Positions 45,126 to 53,374 of a stretch of 64,000 nt of DNA are shown piece after piece (positions within the stretch are counted from its first letter, which is position 1; each line of letters begins with the position of its first letter). The stretch is from Alloalcanivorax marinus (GTDB lineage: Bacteria; Pseudomonadota; Gammaproteobacteria; Pseudomonadales; Alcanivoracaceae). Under the pieces are notes generated by a model. That model was not told the origin of the DNA and did not search any database. It worked only from the letters and a program-made list of their open reading frames with translations. Both the position numbers and the translations under genes were made by a program. Location: assembly GCF_016785095.1 (NCBI RefSeq), contig NZ_JAEKJB010000008.1, positions 806,001 through 870,000 of the forward strand. The letters are read 5' to 3'.

Positions 45126-45950
45126 GTGATTGAACGACGCCCGCCTGCCCGGACGCGCCCGCTGATCGTGGGCCTTTTGCTGATTTTTCTGGGCGCCTGC
45201 GCCCACACGCCCGATAACAATCCCGCCGCGCCCCCCGGTGAGGTAGCGGTGCACGACCCCGCCGAGCCGGTGAACCGGGTGTTGTTCGGTTTCAACCGGG
45301 TGGTCGACAACTGGCTGCTGAAGCCATTGGCCACCGCCTATGGCTGGTTACCCGAGCCGGTCAACGACGGCGTGCACAACGTGGTGACCAACCTGAGTGA
45401 ACCCGGGGTATTCATCAACGACCTGCTGCAAGGCAACGGCCGCCGTTCGGCGAACACCCTGGGCCGATTCCTGACCAACAGCACCGTGGGCGTACTCGGC
45501 ATTTTCGACGTGGCCTCCCACTGGCGCATGCCCTACCACGATGCGGACATGGGCCAGACCCTGGGCGTATGGGGCATTGGTGACGGCCCCATCATCGAGC
45601 TGCCGTTGCTCGGTTCCAGCAACAGCCGGGACGCCACGGGCCGGGTGATCGGGCTGTTCCTGGACCCGTTCGGCCAGACCGACAGCGAAACCGTGGACAC
45701 CATCAAGACCGGCAAGCGGGTGGCCGGAACCCTGGACAATCGCTATCAGGCCCTGCCGCTGACCGACCGCCTGGAGCAAAGCCCGGATTATTACCAGGCG
45801 ATGCGCGACTACATCGCCCGTCGGCGCGCGGAGCTGGTGTTCGAGGGCCGGGTCGGCGCGGTAGCCCCGGAAGCCGCCAACGACGACGCCCCGGCGCCCA
45901 CGGCGTCACCGGAACAGCGGCCCACGCCGGCCGGGGCCGAAGCGCCATGA
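45126..45950 (+). CDS. mlaA: MlaA (VacJ) outer-membrane lipoprotein
   Basis: The 274-residue lipoprotein (LLLIFLGAC, Cys25) of the Mla system, which removes mislocalised phospholipids from the outer leaflet. The MlaA domain begins AEPVNRVLFGFNRVVDNW and continues with LPEPVNDGVHNVVTNL, the ring-like amphipathic helices. FLTNSTVGVLGIFDVASHW and ADMGQTLGVWG are the conserved core. A Pro/Ala-rich tail ends it. The other Mla genes are not nearby. GTG 45126 start; it overlaps the next small gene by four bases. Confidence 0.93.
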   Translation: MIERRPPARTRPLIVGLLLIFLGACAHTPDNNPAAPPGEVAVHDPAEPVNRVLFGFNRVVDNWLLKPLATAYGWLPEPVNDGVHNVVTNLSEPGVFINDLLQGNGRRSANTLGRFLTNSTVGVLGIFDVASHWRMPYHDADMGQTLGVWGIGDGPIIELPLLGSSNSRDATGRVIGLFLDPFGQTDSETVDTIKTGKRVAGTLDNRYQALPLTDRLEQSPDYYQAMRDYIARRRAELVFEGRVGAVAPEAANDDAPAPTASPEQRPTPAGAEAP

Positions 45951-46201
45951 TCGGCGAACAGGAAGTGGAAACCCTGGTTCTGTCGCGCCATCAGGAGCGC
46001 GGCAGCGACCGACTGATTTACCGCGAGCGGCGGCTCAGCCTCACCGGTGATGGCCGGCTACGGCTGAACCACTACGAGGAACACTACCGCCCTTCCCGGT
46101 CACGGCGACGGGAACACAGCGTCACGGTGTCCCTGGAAGAGTTCGAACGGTGGCTGGTGAACACCGGCCACCATGAGCGGGGCTCCGGAGATCGCGACTG
46201 A
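45947..46201 (+). CDS. small protein of unknown function coupled to mlaA
   Basis: The 84-residue charged protein starts in the ATGA overlap of the mlaA stop. It has no membrane helix and no signal peptide; the sequence is rich in Arg, Glu and Tyr (GSDRLIYRERRLSLTGDGR, then NHYEEHYRPSRSRRRE). The beta-strand pattern VTVSLEEFERWLVNTGHH could be a small domain. I do not recognise a family. Its end overlaps the REP-like pair at 46191. Confidence 0.55.
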   Translation: MIGEQEVETLVLSRHQERGSDRLIYRERRLSLTGDGRLRLNHYEEHYRPSRSRRREHSVTVSLEEFERWLVNTGHHERGSGDRD

Positions 46202-46247
46202 AGTCGCTCCTACGACCGCTACCGTAGGAGCGGCTTCCGTCGCGATC
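46191..46247. repeat. REP-like inverted pair overlapping a gene end
   Basis: ATCGCGACTGAAGTCGCTCCTACG and CGTAGGAGCGGCTTCCGTCGCGAT face each other around ACCGCTAC. It covers the last codons of the small gene and the gap before the convergent thioesterase. Same family as 5835-5890, with GACTGAAGTC in place of GGCTGAAGCC in the left arm. Confidence 0.8.
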
Positions 46248-46686
46248 AGCTACCGCTCTGATCGACCAGCACCTCCGGCGCCCCCTCCTCGAGAGCGGCG
46301 CGGACATCGTCCGGCACCGGGGTTTTCTCGAACGGTTCGGTGCGCATCATCACGTACACCACTTCCGCGCGGCACAATGGCGTGCCATCCGCGACCCGCG
46401 CCAGATCCATCTCCAGCACGAAAGAGGTATTGCCCACCTTGAGCGCGCGCACACGGGCATCGAGGACATCATCGAACACCGCGCTGGCGCGCCATTCCAG
46501 GGTCAGCTTGACCACCTGATTGTCCAGGCCGCGCGCCAGCAGCGCGTTGTAATCGCGGCCCAGGGCGCGCATGAATTCAGTCGTGGCCAGGTCAACGTAG
46601 TCCGCGTAACGGGCATTGAACACCACCTTCTGGGTGTCGCATTCGTTGTAGCGGACCCGGAAACGGAACCGGAAGGGTTCGCTCAT
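46246..46686 (-). CDS. YbgC-like acyl-CoA thioesterase
   Basis: The 146-residue hotdog thioesterase of the 4-hydroxybenzoyl-CoA thioesterase type. It has the catalytic Asp in VRYNECDTQKVVFNARYADY, followed by the helix LATTEFMRALG. The start is ATG 46686 with GGAGA 4 bases upstream; an earlier opening to 46743 overlaps the next gene. It is 9 bases after the stop of the ABC receptor gene, so the two form a transcript. The acyl substrate is unknown. Confidence 0.85.
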   Translation of the reverse strand: MSEPFRFRFRVRYNECDTQKVVFNARYADYVDLATTEFMRALGRDYNALLARGLDNQVVKLTLEWRASAVFDDVLDARVRALKVGNTSFVLEMDLARVADGTPLCRAEVVYVMMRTEPFEKTPVPDDVRAALEEGAPEVLVDQSGS

Positions 46687-46694
46687 GGGGTCTC

Positions 46695-47984
46695 CTATTC
46701 CAATTGTTCGGGGCGGTTGTGACGGCGCCGTTCCGCCAGCCATTGCTGATGTGCCGGTGCCGCGTCGTCGCCGGACATGCTATTGATGATTTCGAAGAAA
46801 TTCTGCCGGTATTCGTCCTGCATCACCTGATCGCGGGGTTTGATGCGTACCGCGTAAACCGACTGCACATTCTGGTGATCGAAGGCGCGCCAGTATTGTT
46901 CGTCCTTGAGCAGACTGTAGTGGTGACCCTCCAGGGCCCGGCGCACGGAGGCGGTATTGAAGCTGTTGGCGCGCTCCACCGCATCCTTCCATTGATAGAC
47001 AATACTGTAGGCGGAAGCCGCCGAGGTGGAAGGCCGGGTGCGGTAGCGCTTCGAGAAACGCTCGACGAACTGGCGACCGCGCGGGTAATCGAATTCGTAG
47101 GGCACGTTCCAGGTCCAGGGCGCGGCGCCGATCACGCCGGCCATGATGAAGGGACCGGTCTGTTCCACCATGCTCAGGGTGAGATTGGGCACCACGATCT
47201 GCATGCGCTTGGGCAGATCCATCTGCTGGGCGATGGTCATGCCATGCACCATCTGCTCGCCGAACAGCACCATCACCAACACCTCGGCGTCGCTCTCGGC
47301 GGCGGCTTTCACCGCTTCCTGGATTTCGTGATAGCGCCCCCCCGGAAAGGGCACCAGCACCGAACCATGGCGGCGTTCATCGGTGGTGCCGGTAAGCTCG
47401 CGCATGGAGGCCTCGGTGGTGTGCCCCCAGGTGTAGTCGGCGGTGACGTAGTAGTAGGTCTTGTCGCCGTATTCCCGCTTAAGGTAATCGCCCAACACGC
47501 GGGCCGCCATCCAGGCGCTGTAGCATTCCCGGAACATGCCCAGGTGGCCGTCCTTGCCGGTGGTGTCGTTGGAGTAGGTGAGCGTGCCGAAGTAGAGCAG
47601 ATTGTGGCGCCGGGCCTGCTCGCTGGCGGCGATGGCCACGCTGCTGGAAGAGCCGCCGAACAGCATCGCCACCCCCTCCGCGGCCAGCTCGTCCACGTTG
47701 GCGCGGGCCCGATCCGCCTGGGAGGCGGAATCCCGGTCGAGCAGTTCCAGGGGCCGGCCAAATACGCCTCCGGCGGCGTTGATCTCTTCCACCGCCATCA
47801 GGGCGCCACGCTTCTGCATCAGCCCTTCTTCCCGGTATTCACCGGTGTGCGGGTAATTCAGCCCCAGTTTCACCGGCGCCGCCGCGCCGGCCACGCCAGC
47901 CCAGAAGGCGGCGCTCAGTACCAGCACGGCGGCGGCCAGCCGCGACACGCGGGTCCGGACCCGCTCCCCATGTTTGCATTCCAT
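46695..47984 (-). CDS. ABC transporter substrate-binding protein, branched-chain amino acid/urea type (orphan)
   Basis: The 429-residue periplasmic receptor has a signal peptide (LAAAVLVLSAAFWAGVAG, then AAA) and a Leu/Ile/Val-binding fold starting KLGLNYPHTGEYREEGLMQK. Features shared with AmiC/UrtA-like proteins are YYYVTADYTWGHTTEASM and FGGSSSSVAIAASEQ. ATG 47984 (third residue) is preferred, as AGAGGGG is 6 bases before it. No permease or ATPase gene is adjacent, so it could work with a transporter encoded elsewhere or be a sensor. It is divergent from the acyl-CoA ligase. Confidence 0.8.
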   Translation of the reverse strand: MECKHGERVRTRVSRLAAAVLVLSAAFWAGVAGAAAPVKLGLNYPHTGEYREEGLMQKRGALMAVEEINAAGGVFGRPLELLDRDSASQADRARANVDELAAEGVAMLFGGSSSSVAIAASEQARRHNLLYFGTLTYSNDTTGKDGHLGMFRECYSAWMAARVLGDYLKREYGDKTYYYVTADYTWGHTTEASMRELTGTTDERRHGSVLVPFPGGRYHEIQEAVKAAAESDAEVLVMVLFGEQMVHGMTIAQQMDLPKRMQIVVPNLTLSMVEQTGPFIMAGVIGAAPWTWNVPYEFDYPRGRQFVERFSKRYRTRPSTSAASAYSIVYQWKDAVERANSFNTASVRRALEGHHYSLLKDEQYWRAFDHQNVQSVYAVRIKPRDQVMQDEYRQNFFEIINSMSGDDAAPAHQQWLAERRRHNRPEQLE

Positions 47985-48206
47985 GACCATCCCCTCTTTT
48001 TATTATCGTCATTGATCCGCTATTCCGAGCATTAGCACAGGCTCTAGGTAGAGGTTATTAGCCATTGGTCGATCCGGCTAACGGTTTTGTCACCTGGCGG
48101 TATTGAGCGAGGACATACCCAATAGTATGCTCGACGGCCTAATTTAAAACAAAATTCCACAATTGACGGCCAGAGGCCCCGCGCCACCGGCCTTCGGGAG
48201 AGTTCG

Positions 48207-49817
48207 ATGACCTCTATCAGTGATGCCATGCCGGTATACGCCCCCTCCCTGCCGGAAGATGATTTCGTCTCCATCCCTCAACGGTTGCAGGAACTGGCGG
48301 ACCGGCAGCCGGACCATCCGGCGGTCCACGACGAGACCGGCACGCTGACCTGGCGGGAGTTCGTCGACGGCGTCAACCGGGTCGCCAACCGGCTGCGCGC
48401 GGCGGGCCTGAGCAGGGGCGACACCGTGGCCGGCCTGTCCGAGAACAACGCCCGTTACCTGACGCTGTTCATGGGCACCCTCACCGCTGGCGGCTGCATG
48501 GTGCCGCTGTCCGGCATGGCCGCCGGCGAAACCCTGGCGCTGATGATCAACGACTGCGACGCCCGTTTCCTGTTCGTTTCCGACAAGCACCGGACCTTGA
48601 TCGAACCGCTGTTGGACAGCCTGCACAACGTGGACCCGGCCCAGCGCGTGGCGCTGGATTTCCAGGGGCGGGGCTGGCTGGGCTTCGAGGAGTGGCTGGG
48701 CGACGCCGGCGCCGGGGCCCCGGACCATACGCCGTCCCTGAACGATCCGTTCAACATCATCTACAGCTCCGGCACCACCGGCGTGCCCAAGGGTATTCTC
48801 CATGATCACCGACTGCGTGCCCGTCACGTGGAACGCGGCCATGCTCTGGGCTATGACCAGAGCGCGGTGACCCTGGTGTCGACGCCACTGTACTCCAACA
48901 CCACCCTGGTGGCGGTGCTGCCCACCCTGTTCGGCGGCGGCACCATCGTCAGCATGGCAAAGTTCAATGCCCATCGTTTCCTGGAGCTGGCCGAGGAATA
49001 TCGCGCCACCCACGCCATGCTGGTTCCGGTGCAGTACCAGCGCATCCTGGCTGAGCCGGACTTCGACCGCTTCGACCTGAGCAGCTTCAAGATGAAGTTC
49101 TCCACCAGCGCGCCGCTGCGTGGCCATGTGATCGCCGACGCCATGAAGCGTTGGCCGGGCAACATCATCGAGTTTTACGGCCTCACCGAGGGCGGTGTCA
49201 CCACCACCCTGAACTGCGCCGAGAACCCCACCAAATGGGATACCGTGGGCAAGGCCAGCCCGGGCTGCGAGCTGCGCATCATCGACGAGGACCTCAAGGA
49301 AGTGCCGGCCGGTGAAATTGGCGAGATCGTCGGCCGCAGCGGTGCCATGATGCGCGGTTACTACAAACGCGAAGGCAAGACCAATGAGCTGCTGTGGACC
49401 AGCCCGGACGGCGAGGTGTTCTACCGCACCGGTGACATGGGGCGCCTGGACGAGGACGGCTTCCTGTCGGTGCTGGACCGCCGCAAGGACATGATCATCT
49501 CCGGGGGCTTCAATATTTACGCGGAGGATCTGGAGCGGGTGCTGCTCAAGCACGAGGCGGTGGCCGACGCGGCGGTGATCGCCATTCCCAGCGAGCAGTG
49601 GGGAGAAACACCACTGGGGCTGGTGGTACTGGCCGAAGAGGCCGATACCGACCTGGAGACAATCCTCGAGTGGGCCAACGAACGCCTCGGCAAGGGCCAG
49701 CGCCTGTCCGGGCTGGAGCGCCGCGATGAGCTGCCGCGCAGTACCATCGGCAAAATCCTCAAGCGCGAACTGCGCGACCCCTACTGGAAGGATCGCGAAC
49801 AGGCCACCCGGGACTAG
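48207..49817 (+). CDS. acyl-CoA synthetase (AMP-dependent ligase)
   Basis: The 536-residue adenylate-forming enzyme activates a carboxylic acid as the AMP ester and then the CoA ester. Motif I is YSSGTTGVPKGI near residue 186, the A5-type motif is EFYGLTEGG, and the hinge YRTGDMGRLDEDGFLSVLDRRKD is followed by ISGGFNIYAEDLE. The C-terminal Lys is in PRSTIGKILKREL. Length fits the short/medium-chain or aryl branch, not FadD. The neighbouring thioesterases suggest a local acyl-CoA theme, but the substrate is not known. Confidence 0.88.
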   Translation: MTSISDAMPVYAPSLPEDDFVSIPQRLQELADRQPDHPAVHDETGTLTWREFVDGVNRVANRLRAAGLSRGDTVAGLSENNARYLTLFMGTLTAGGCMVPLSGMAAGETLALMINDCDARFLFVSDKHRTLIEPLLDSLHNVDPAQRVALDFQGRGWLGFEEWLGDAGAGAPDHTPSLNDPFNIIYSSGTTGVPKGILHDHRLRARHVERGHALGYDQSAVTLVSTPLYSNTTLVAVLPTLFGGGTIVSMAKFNAHRFLELAEEYRATHAMLVPVQYQRILAEPDFDRFDLSSFKMKFSTSAPLRGHVIADAMKRWPGNIIEFYGLTEGGVTTTLNCAENPTKWDTVGKASPGCELRIIDEDLKEVPAGEIGEIVGRSGAMMRGYYKREGKTNELLWTSPDGEVFYRTGDMGRLDEDGFLSVLDRRKDMIISGGFNIYAEDLERVLLKHEAVADAAVIAIPSEQWGETPLGLVVLAEEADTDLETILEWANERLGKGQRLSGLERRDELPRSTIGKILKRELRDPYWKDREQATRD

Positions 49818-49832
49818 CAGGGCCCGTTCACA

Positions 49833-51254
49833 CTACAGCAGCCTTTCGATCGGCAGCAGGCCGAAGAAACGCGACGCCAGCCAGCGTGCCTTGGTGACCT
49901 GGGGTTCCCGGTGTGATTGCACCGGCCCCCGGGCATCACCGGCGCCCCACACCAGACGCCGGCGCTCGTCCAGGCTCACCCGATAGCTGTTCTGCGGCGC
50001 CATGCCTTCCTCCACGAACGCCGCCACCCGGGCCGCCAGCGCCTCGGAATTCACGTAGTAGCCCATCTCCGTGTTCAGGTTGGCCGAGCGCGGGTCCAGA
50101 TTGAATGAACCCACGAACAGCTCGCGGCGGTCCAGCACCATGGCCTTGGTGTGCAGCGCCGACTTTGAGTGCCCCGGCTTCAGGCGTGCAAGATGGCGGC
50201 CGGTACGCGCATTGGGCTGCAGCTCATGGACTTCGACACCGGCCTCCACCAGGGCGCGCCGATAATGCGCGTAGGCGGCGTGGGCGGCAATCACATCGTT
50301 GGTGGCCAGGCTGTTGGTGAGCAGCCCGATGCGGGCGCCGCGACGGTGCAGGTCGGCCAGGGTGGCGACGAAGTCCTCGCCGGGGATGAAATAGCCCGCT
50401 TCGATCAGGATTTCGCGCAGTGAGCGCCGGCTGAGCAACCTTGCCAGTTGATCGCCCATCAAACGCTGGGTGGCGCCTTTGGCCTTGTCCGGCGGGTCGA
50501 ACAATAGTGCCGCCGGGGCCTGGATCTGGCGCTCGTCGGCGGCCGCCACCACCGCCTGGGAACGCTCAAGATCCTGTTCGTAATGATATGGAAACCCGTC
50601 CAGGTCACGGCGCCACGCCTGCAGCTCGTCCCAGAGCCGGTCAGCGTCCGCCTCCGAGCGATGCTTGAGCTGTCGCAGGTGCACGGTGACGTCGCTGTTC
50701 CAGTAGCTATCGAAGGCGGCTCGGGTTTCCTCGACGATCGGGCCCCGGGCATACATATCCAGATCGCGAAAGTTGGCGTCCGGGTGCACCCCGAAATAAT
50801 GCTCGGAGATGTTGCGGCCACCGACGATGGCGTGTTCACCATCGGCGATCCAGGCCTTGTTGTGCATGCGGTGGTTGAGGCGCGGGGCGTGATAGAGCCA
50901 CTGAATAATGTGCTTGTAGCGGCCCCGGAACGGATTGAACAGGCGGATCTCCACCTTGGGGTGGGCGTTGAGGGCCGCCCATTTGACGTCGCGCCCGAGC
51001 TGGTTGGCGTGGTCCAGCAGCAAGCGCACGCGCACGCCGCGTCTTGCCGCCTCAAGGGCACGGTGCACCAGCAGCTTGCCGATGGTGTCGTCGTCCCAGA
51101 TATAGTATTGAAGGTCCAGGGTCTTTTCCGCCAGCCGCGCGGTGGCGGCCCGCAGGGCGAAGGCTTCCTCGCTGTCGGGCAACAGGCAGAACCGGGATTG
51201 GCGAACCCGCGACGTGGGCGCGTCGGCGCCTTCCCGGTCGGCGCGGTCACTCAT
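49833..51254 (-). CDS. phospholipase D-family protein (cardiolipin synthase-like, ClsC type)
   Basis: The 473-residue enzyme has two HKD motifs: His131-Lys133-Asp138 (HNKAWIADGEHAIVGGRN) and His368-Lys370-Asp375 (HTKAMVLDRRELFVGSFN). Its layout and lack of N-terminal transmembrane helices match the ClsC/YmdC group, which forms cardiolipin from phosphatidylglycerol and phosphatidylethanolamine. Substrate is inferred from the family. The start ATG overlaps the stop of the MscL-derived microprotein (ATGA), so the two are likely co-translated. Confidence 0.85.
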   Translation of the reverse strand: MSDRADREGADAPTSRVRQSRFCLLPDSEEAFALRAATARLAEKTLDLQYYIWDDDTIGKLLVHRALEAARRGVRVRLLLDHANQLGRDVKWAALNAHPKVEIRLFNPFRGRYKHIIQWLYHAPRLNHRMHNKAWIADGEHAIVGGRNISEHYFGVHPDANFRDLDMYARGPIVEETRAAFDSYWNSDVTVHLRQLKHRSEADADRLWDELQAWRRDLDGFPYHYEQDLERSQAVVAAADERQIQAPAALLFDPPDKAKGATQRLMGDQLARLLSRRSLREILIEAGYFIPGEDFVATLADLHRRGARIGLLTNSLATNDVIAAHAAYAHYRRALVEAGVEVHELQPNARTGRHLARLKPGHSKSALHTKAMVLDRRELFVGSFNLDPRSANLNTEMGYYVNSEALAARVAAFVEEGMAPQNSYRVSLDERRRLVWGAGDARGPVQSHREPQVTKARWLASRFFGLLPIERLL

Positions 51255-51415
51255 GCTTTGGGCTTCAGGCTGTCGCGAATTTCTCGAAGCAGGATGATGG
51301 CTTCCGGGATCTCCGGGGTGGGCGGCGTGGCCACCGGCGCCGCTTCCTCTTCCCGGCGCTTCATGCGGTTGAGGCCGCGCACCGCGAATTCGCGGAATTC
51401 CTTCATGATCGCCAT
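51251..51415 (-). CDS. MscL-derived microprotein lacking both transmembrane helices
   Basis: The 54-residue product is unusual. Residues 1-14 (MAIMKEFREFAVRG) match the N-terminal amphipathic helix of MscL, for example MSIIKEFREFAMRG of E. coli (11 of 14 identical by eye). Residues 15-54 (LNRMKRREEEAAP, then ILLREIRDSLK) match the C-terminal linker and cytoplasmic helix, as in LNRKKEEPAA and LLTEIRDLLK. The whole membrane part (about 85-90 residues) is absent and the join is in frame. A strong ribosome site (AGGAAGGGAA, spacing 4) precedes the ATG. It is too small for standard gene finders. It may be a regulator of MscL oligomers, a relic, or a membrane-binding peptide; none is tested. Confidence 0.75.
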   Translation of the reverse strand: MAIMKEFREFAVRGLNRMKRREEEAAPVATPPTPEIPEAIILLREIRDSLKPKA

Positions 51416-51513
51416 ATCGTTCCCTTCCTGTTCAGGGTCCGGGCCGGGTCAGAAATCATCTTAGCCCGGATGGCGCCGCCGGCAAATCACGGCCACGAAA
51501 ACAACGAAAACGA

Positions 51514-53346
51514 TTACTCCACGGTCACCGATTTGGCCAGGTTACGGGGCTGGTCCACGTCGGTGCCGCGCAGCACCGCCACGTGGTAGCTGAGCAACTG
51601 CAGGGGCACGGTGTAGACGATCGGCGCGATGCTTTCCGGCACCGCCGGCAGGTGAAGCACGTGAATGCCCTCGCCGTCGGACACCCGGGCGTGCTTGTCG
51701 GCGAACAGATAGAGCTCGCCGCCACGGGCGCGTACTTCCTGGAGGTTGGACTTGAGCTTTTCCAGAAGCTCATCGTTGGGTGCCACCGCCACCACCGGCA
51801 TTTCCTTGTCCACCAGAGCCAGGGGGCCGTGTTTCAGTTCACCGGCCGGGTAGGCTTCGGCATGGATGTAGGAGATCTCCTTGAGCTTGAGCGCCCCCTC
51901 CATGGCCACCGGGAACTGCACGCCACGGCCCAGGAACAGGGTGTGATGCTTCTCCACGAAAGCCCGGGACAGCGCCTCGATGGGCTTGTCCAGGGCGGCG
52001 GCCTGTTCGATCAGATTGGGCAGCTGGCGCAGCTCGTCCAGAATCTCGCCGATGCGTTCATCGCTCAAACCATGGCGGCGGCCGAGCGCCAGTACCAGCA
52101 TCATCAAACCGGCCAGCTGGGTGGTGAACGCCTTGGTGGAAGCGACACCGATTTCCGGGCCGGCCTTGGTCAGGAAGGTGAGCTCGGACTCGCGCACCAG
52201 GGAAGAGCCGTCCACATTGCAGATCGCCAGCCGGCCCACGTAGTTGTCCGAGTTGGTGTCGCGCAGGGCGGCCAGGGTGTCGGCGGTTTCGCCGCTCTGG
52301 GAAATGGTCACGAACAGGGTACCTTCCGGTACCACATGCTGGCGGTAGCGGAACTCGCTGGCCACCTCCACCTGGCAGGGCAGGCCGGCCATGGCTTCCA
52401 GCCAGTACCGCGCCACCATGCCGGCGTGGTAGCTGGTGCCGCAGGCAACGATCTGCACCGTCTTGACCCGGTCGAAAATAGCTTCCGCCCGTTCGCCAAA
52501 AGCGGCGCTGACCGCGTCCGGTGATTCGATGCGATCCTGCAGAGTGCGTTGAATGGCCGCCGGCTGCTCGAAGATCTCCTTCTGCATGAAGTGCCGGTAT
52601 TCGCCTTTCTCCACGTCCTCGTGGGCGCCGTCGAATTCGTGCACCTCCCGTTCCACCGGGGTGCCGTCCACATCGACGATGGCGACCCGGTCGACGGTCA
52701 ACTCCACCAGATCCCCTTCTTCCAGGAAGATGAAGCGGTTGGTCACCGGCAGCAGGGCCAGTTGATCGGAAGCCACGTAGTTCTCGTCGATGCCCAGGCC
52801 CACCACCAGTGGCGAACCGGAACGCACCGCCACCAGGCGGTCCGGCTCGCGTTGGTCAATCACGCCCAGCGCATAGGCACCCTGCAATTGTTTCACCGCC
52901 TTCTGCACCGCCCGCAGGAGGTCGCCGCCGGTTTCTTCCAGAGTACGGTGCACCAGGTGGGCGATCACCTCGGTGTCGGTTTGTGACTGGAACCGGTAGC
53001 CCTCGGCTTCCAGCTCGTCCTTGAGTTCCTGGAAATTCTCGATGATGCCGTTGTGCACCACCGCCAGACCATCACCGGACAGATGCGGATGGGCGTTCGC
53101 CTCCGAGGGGCGGCCATGAGTGGCCCAGCGGGTATGGGCGATCCCCAGAAAGCCGGCGCTGTTTTGCGCGTGTACCGCCTCCTCGAGGGCGGCCACCTTG
53201 CCCTGGCGGCGCACCCGTTGCAGGCCGTTGGCATTGACCAACGCCACGCCGGCACTGTCGTAGCCACGGTATTCCAGCCGTTTGAGACCGGTAATCAGAA
53301 TATTGGTGACATTACGCTGGGCAATGGCGCCGACGATTCCACACAT
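51514..53346 (-). CDS. glmS: glutamine-fructose-6-phosphate aminotransferase
   Basis: The 610-residue enzyme makes glucosamine-6-phosphate, the first step to UDP-GlcNAc. After Met removal, Cys2 ([12 protein letters not shown]) is the glutamine amidotransferase nucleophile; [18 protein letters not shown] and [11 protein letters not shown] complete that domain. Two SIS domains follow ([15 protein letters not shown] and [10 protein letters not shown]), with the end ...[10 protein letters not shown]. The start is ATG 53346. Adjacent to glmU on the same strand, 29 bases away, as is common near the atp operon in gammaproteobacteria. Confidence 0.97.
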   Translation of the reverse strand: MCGIVGAIAQRNVTNILITGLKRLEYRGYDSAGVALVNANGLQRVRRQGKVAALEEAVHAQNSAGFLGIAHTRWATHGRPSEANAHPHLSGDGLAVVHNGIIENFQELKDELEAEGYRFQSQTDTEVIAHLVHRTLEETGGDLLRAVQKAVKQLQGAYALGVIDQREPDRLVAVRSGSPLVVGLGIDENYVASDQLALLPVTNRFIFLEEGDLVELTVDRVAIVDVDGTPVEREVHEFDGAHEDVEKGEYRHFMQKEIFEQPAAIQRTLQDRIESPDAVSAAFGERAEAIFDRVKTVQIVACGTSYHAGMVARYWLEAMAGLPCQVEVASEFRYRQHVVPEGTLFVTISQSGETADTLAALRDTNSDNYVGRLAICNVDGSSLVRESELTFLTKAGPEIGVASTKAFTTQLAGLMMLVLALGRRHGLSDERIGEILDELRQLPNLIEQAAALDKPIEALSRAFVEKHHTLFLGRGVQFPVAMEGALKLKEISYIHAEAYPAGELKHGPLALVDKEMPVVAVAPNDELLEKLKSNLQEVRARGGELYLFADKHARVSDGEGIHVLHLPAVPESIAPIVYTVPLQLLSYHVAVLRGTDVDQPRNLAKSVTVE

Positions 53347-53374
53347 GAACCTTTCCTTTCGTTCCGCCGAAACC

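Noticed and set aside
51416..51513. glmS ribozyme or terminator in the gap after glmS
   Set aside because: No core ribozyme sequence and no T-tract hairpin; also, the glmS ribozyme lies upstream of glmS in Gram-positive bacteria.
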